The notes beneath the pieces are model-generated. The model saw only the letters and a list, made by a program, of their open reading frames with translations. It was not told where the DNA came from and did no database searches. From NCBI RefSeq assembly GCF_018918045.1, contig NZ_JAHLPU010000017.1:1-33584 (forward strand): 33,584 bases of DNA, given 5' to 3'. This document shows, piece by piece, positions 32,350 to 33,584 of the stretch. This stretch comes from Pseudoflavonifractor sp. MSJ-30. GTDB taxonomy: Bacteria > Bacillota > Clostridia > Oscillospirales > Oscillospiraceae. Each line of letters starts with the position of its first letter. Position 1 is the stretch's first letter. Made by a program: the position numbers and the translations under genes.

Positions 32350-33396
32350 GTGGTCAAGAAACAGGCACCCGGCGGCGAGTTGCAGCTGCTGAAAACCCAT
32401 ATCCGGGAGAAGAATCCGGAAAGGCTCTATGTCTTCTTTGGCGAGGAGACATTTCTGCTGGAGCATTACCTTAGCCAGCTGAAAAAGATTCTGCTGGATT
32501 CTTTGACGGAGTCCTTTAACTACCACCGCTTCAACCCGGAAACCTTTGACCTGACCGCCTTTTCCGAGGCGGTGGAGAATCTGCCTATGATGGCGGAAGC
32601 GACTTTGGTGCAGGTGGAGGACATTGACCTCTTCAAAATGAATGAGGGAGACCGGGAGCGCATGGCGGCGGTGCTGTCGGATATCCCAGACTACTGTACT
32701 GTGGTTTTCGTCTATACCTCCTGTCCCTGGAAGCCGGATAAGCGGATGAAAAAGCTCTGGGAGAGCATTGAAAAAAACGGCCTGGTGGTGGAGTTTGCCA
32801 AGCAGGACCAGCGGGATCTGATTGCCTGGCTGACCAGACACTTTGCCGCCCATCAGAAGCGCATTTCCACGGAGTTGTGCGCCTATCTCATTGACATTAC
32901 GGACGGCACCATGACGTCGCTGCTGGGGGAGATCGAGAAAATCTGCGCCTATTCCGGGTCCGATACCATCTGCAAAGCGGATATTGACGCGGTGACCGAG
33001 CCGGTACTGGACGCCGTTGTTTTCCAGATGACGGACATGCTCAGCGCGGGGCGCTATGACGAGGCGCTGCTGAAGCTCCGGCAGCTGCTGAAAATGCAGC
33101 AGGAGCCTCTGGCGATTCTGGGCGCGGTGGGCAGCCATTTCCGGCGTCTGGGCGCTGCCCGGACGCTGCTGGACAACCGCAAAAATTCCGGCGATCTGCA
33201 AAAGCTCTGCGGACTGCCGGATTATCCTGCCCGGAAGACCATGGAGGCCGCCCGGCGGTTCAGTGCTTCCTTCTGCCGGAAGGCCAATGAACTGGTGCTG
33301 GAAACGGACTATAAGATAAAAACCTCCTATGACGAACCCCAGCGGCTTCTGGAGCTGCTGCTTCTGAGCATTGCCCGGGAGGCGAAAAATGGTTAG
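32350..33396 (+). CDS. holA: DNA polymerase III subunit delta
   Basis: 348 residues. Clamp-loader subunit that opens the beta clamp; acts with the dnaX product encoded earlier in the window. Family features: the N-terminal RLYVFFGEETFLLEHYLSQL, the LPMMAEATLVQVEDIDLF strand, the central VEFAKQDQRDLIAWLTRHFA and the C-terminal collar domain with QEPLAILGAVGSHFRRL. GTG 32350 is used: AGGAGGTAA, overlapping the comEC stop, lies seven bases before it. Coupled tightly to both neighbours. Confidence 0.94.
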   Translation: MVKKQAPGGELQLLKTHIREKNPERLYVFFGEETFLLEHYLSQLKKILLDSLTESFNYHRFNPETFDLTAFSEAVENLPMMAEATLVQVEDIDLFKMNEGDRERMAAVLSDIPDYCTVVFVYTSCPWKPDKRMKKLWESIEKNGLVVEFAKQDQRDLIAWLTRHFAAHQKRISTELCAYLIDITDGTMTSLLGEIEKICAYSGSDTICKADIDAVTEPVLDAVVFQMTDMLSAGRYDEALLKLRQLLKMQQEPLAILGAVGSHFRRLGAARTLLDNRKNSGDLQKLCGLPDYPARKTMEAARRFSASFCRKANELVLETDYKIKTSYDEPQRLLELLLLSIAREAKNG

Positions 33397-33584
33397 AATT
33401 CAGGAGGCCATTCTGGTGGAGGGCCGCTATGACAAAAATACCCTGAGCCAGATCGTAGACGCGGCGATTTTTGAGACCTCCGGCTTCGGAATTTTCAAAA
33501 ATAAGGCGCAGATGTCCCTTCTGCGCCGGGTGGCGGAGAAGCAGGGCCTGATCGTATTTACGGACTCTGATGGCGCGGGCTTTG
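33389..33584 (+). CDS. rnmV: Toprim-domain protein, RNase M5-like (partial at right edge)
   Basis: 65 codons are visible before the window ends. The start overlaps the end of holA by eight bases. The sequence opens with IQEAILVEGRYDKNTLSQIV and shows GLIVFTDSDGAGF, the two Toprim motifs (Glu of VEGRYD; DSD). This is the pattern of RNase M5, which matures 5S rRNA; the clostridial version often carries a DUF4093 C-terminus, not visible here. The comEC-holA-rnmV order fits. Confidence 0.85.
   Translation, partial: MVRIQEAILVEGRYDKNTLSQIVDAAIFETSGFGIFKNKAQMSLLRRVAEKQGLIVFTDSDGAGF

Overview
The window looks like a chromosomal segment of a Gram-positive anaerobe of the class Clostridia, probably Oscillospiraceae/Ruminococcaceae-like. 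This is inferred from gene content, not from a search. The gene order scpA-scpB-DUF2953-ytfJ-S11 peptidase-rluB, a large Bacillus-type SRP RNA upstream of dnaX-ybaB-recR, a T-box upstream of alaS, and comEC-holA-rnmV are all Firmicutes layouts. GerW/YtfJ suggests a spore former, and NrdG suggests anaerobic life. Core genes are G+C-rich, with long open frames on their antisense strands; the stretch from about 23.7 to 26.2 kb is clearly more A+T-rich.

Layout. 1-540 (minus): ECF sigma factor running off the left edge. 661-954 (minus): small membrane protein. 1163-5359 (plus): tightly coupled operon for chromosome condensation (ScpAB), a DUF2953 protein, a spore protein, a cell-wall carboxypeptidase and an rRNA pseudouridine synthase. 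5454-7572: RpiR/SIS regulator overlapping a BaiN/HI0933-type flavoprotein. 7624-7845: acyl carrier protein. 7870-8170: SRP RNA, then dnaX, ybaB and recR to 10794.

10834-14372 is the most unusual block. It holds a secreted protein made of 24 uninterrupted four-residue Gly repeats, followed by an OmpR-type response regulator, a histidine kinase and a lipoprotein esterase. The repeat gene and the regulator gene carry near-identical promoters with a direct-repeat operator-like site at the same distance from the -10 box. I read this as an autoregulated two-component system controlling the repeat protein.

14453-19937: a PLP enzyme of the 'aluminium resistance' family and a YugP membrane zinc peptidase (both minus), an AI-2E-type permease, NrdG and dUTPase (plus), and an EamA transporter (minus). 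20067-22149: oligoendopeptidase F plus a coupled small unknown gene. 22201-27044 is a minus-strand block: an ECF sigma factor and its DUF4367-type anti-sigma partner, small secreted proteins, a TraX-like membrane protein, a lipoprotein and a secreted Ig-like protein. 27204-30098: T-box and alaS. 30159 to the right edge: comEC, holA and the start of an RNase M5-like Toprim gene.

No tRNA genes, CRISPR arrays, insertion sequences or prophage genes were recognised.
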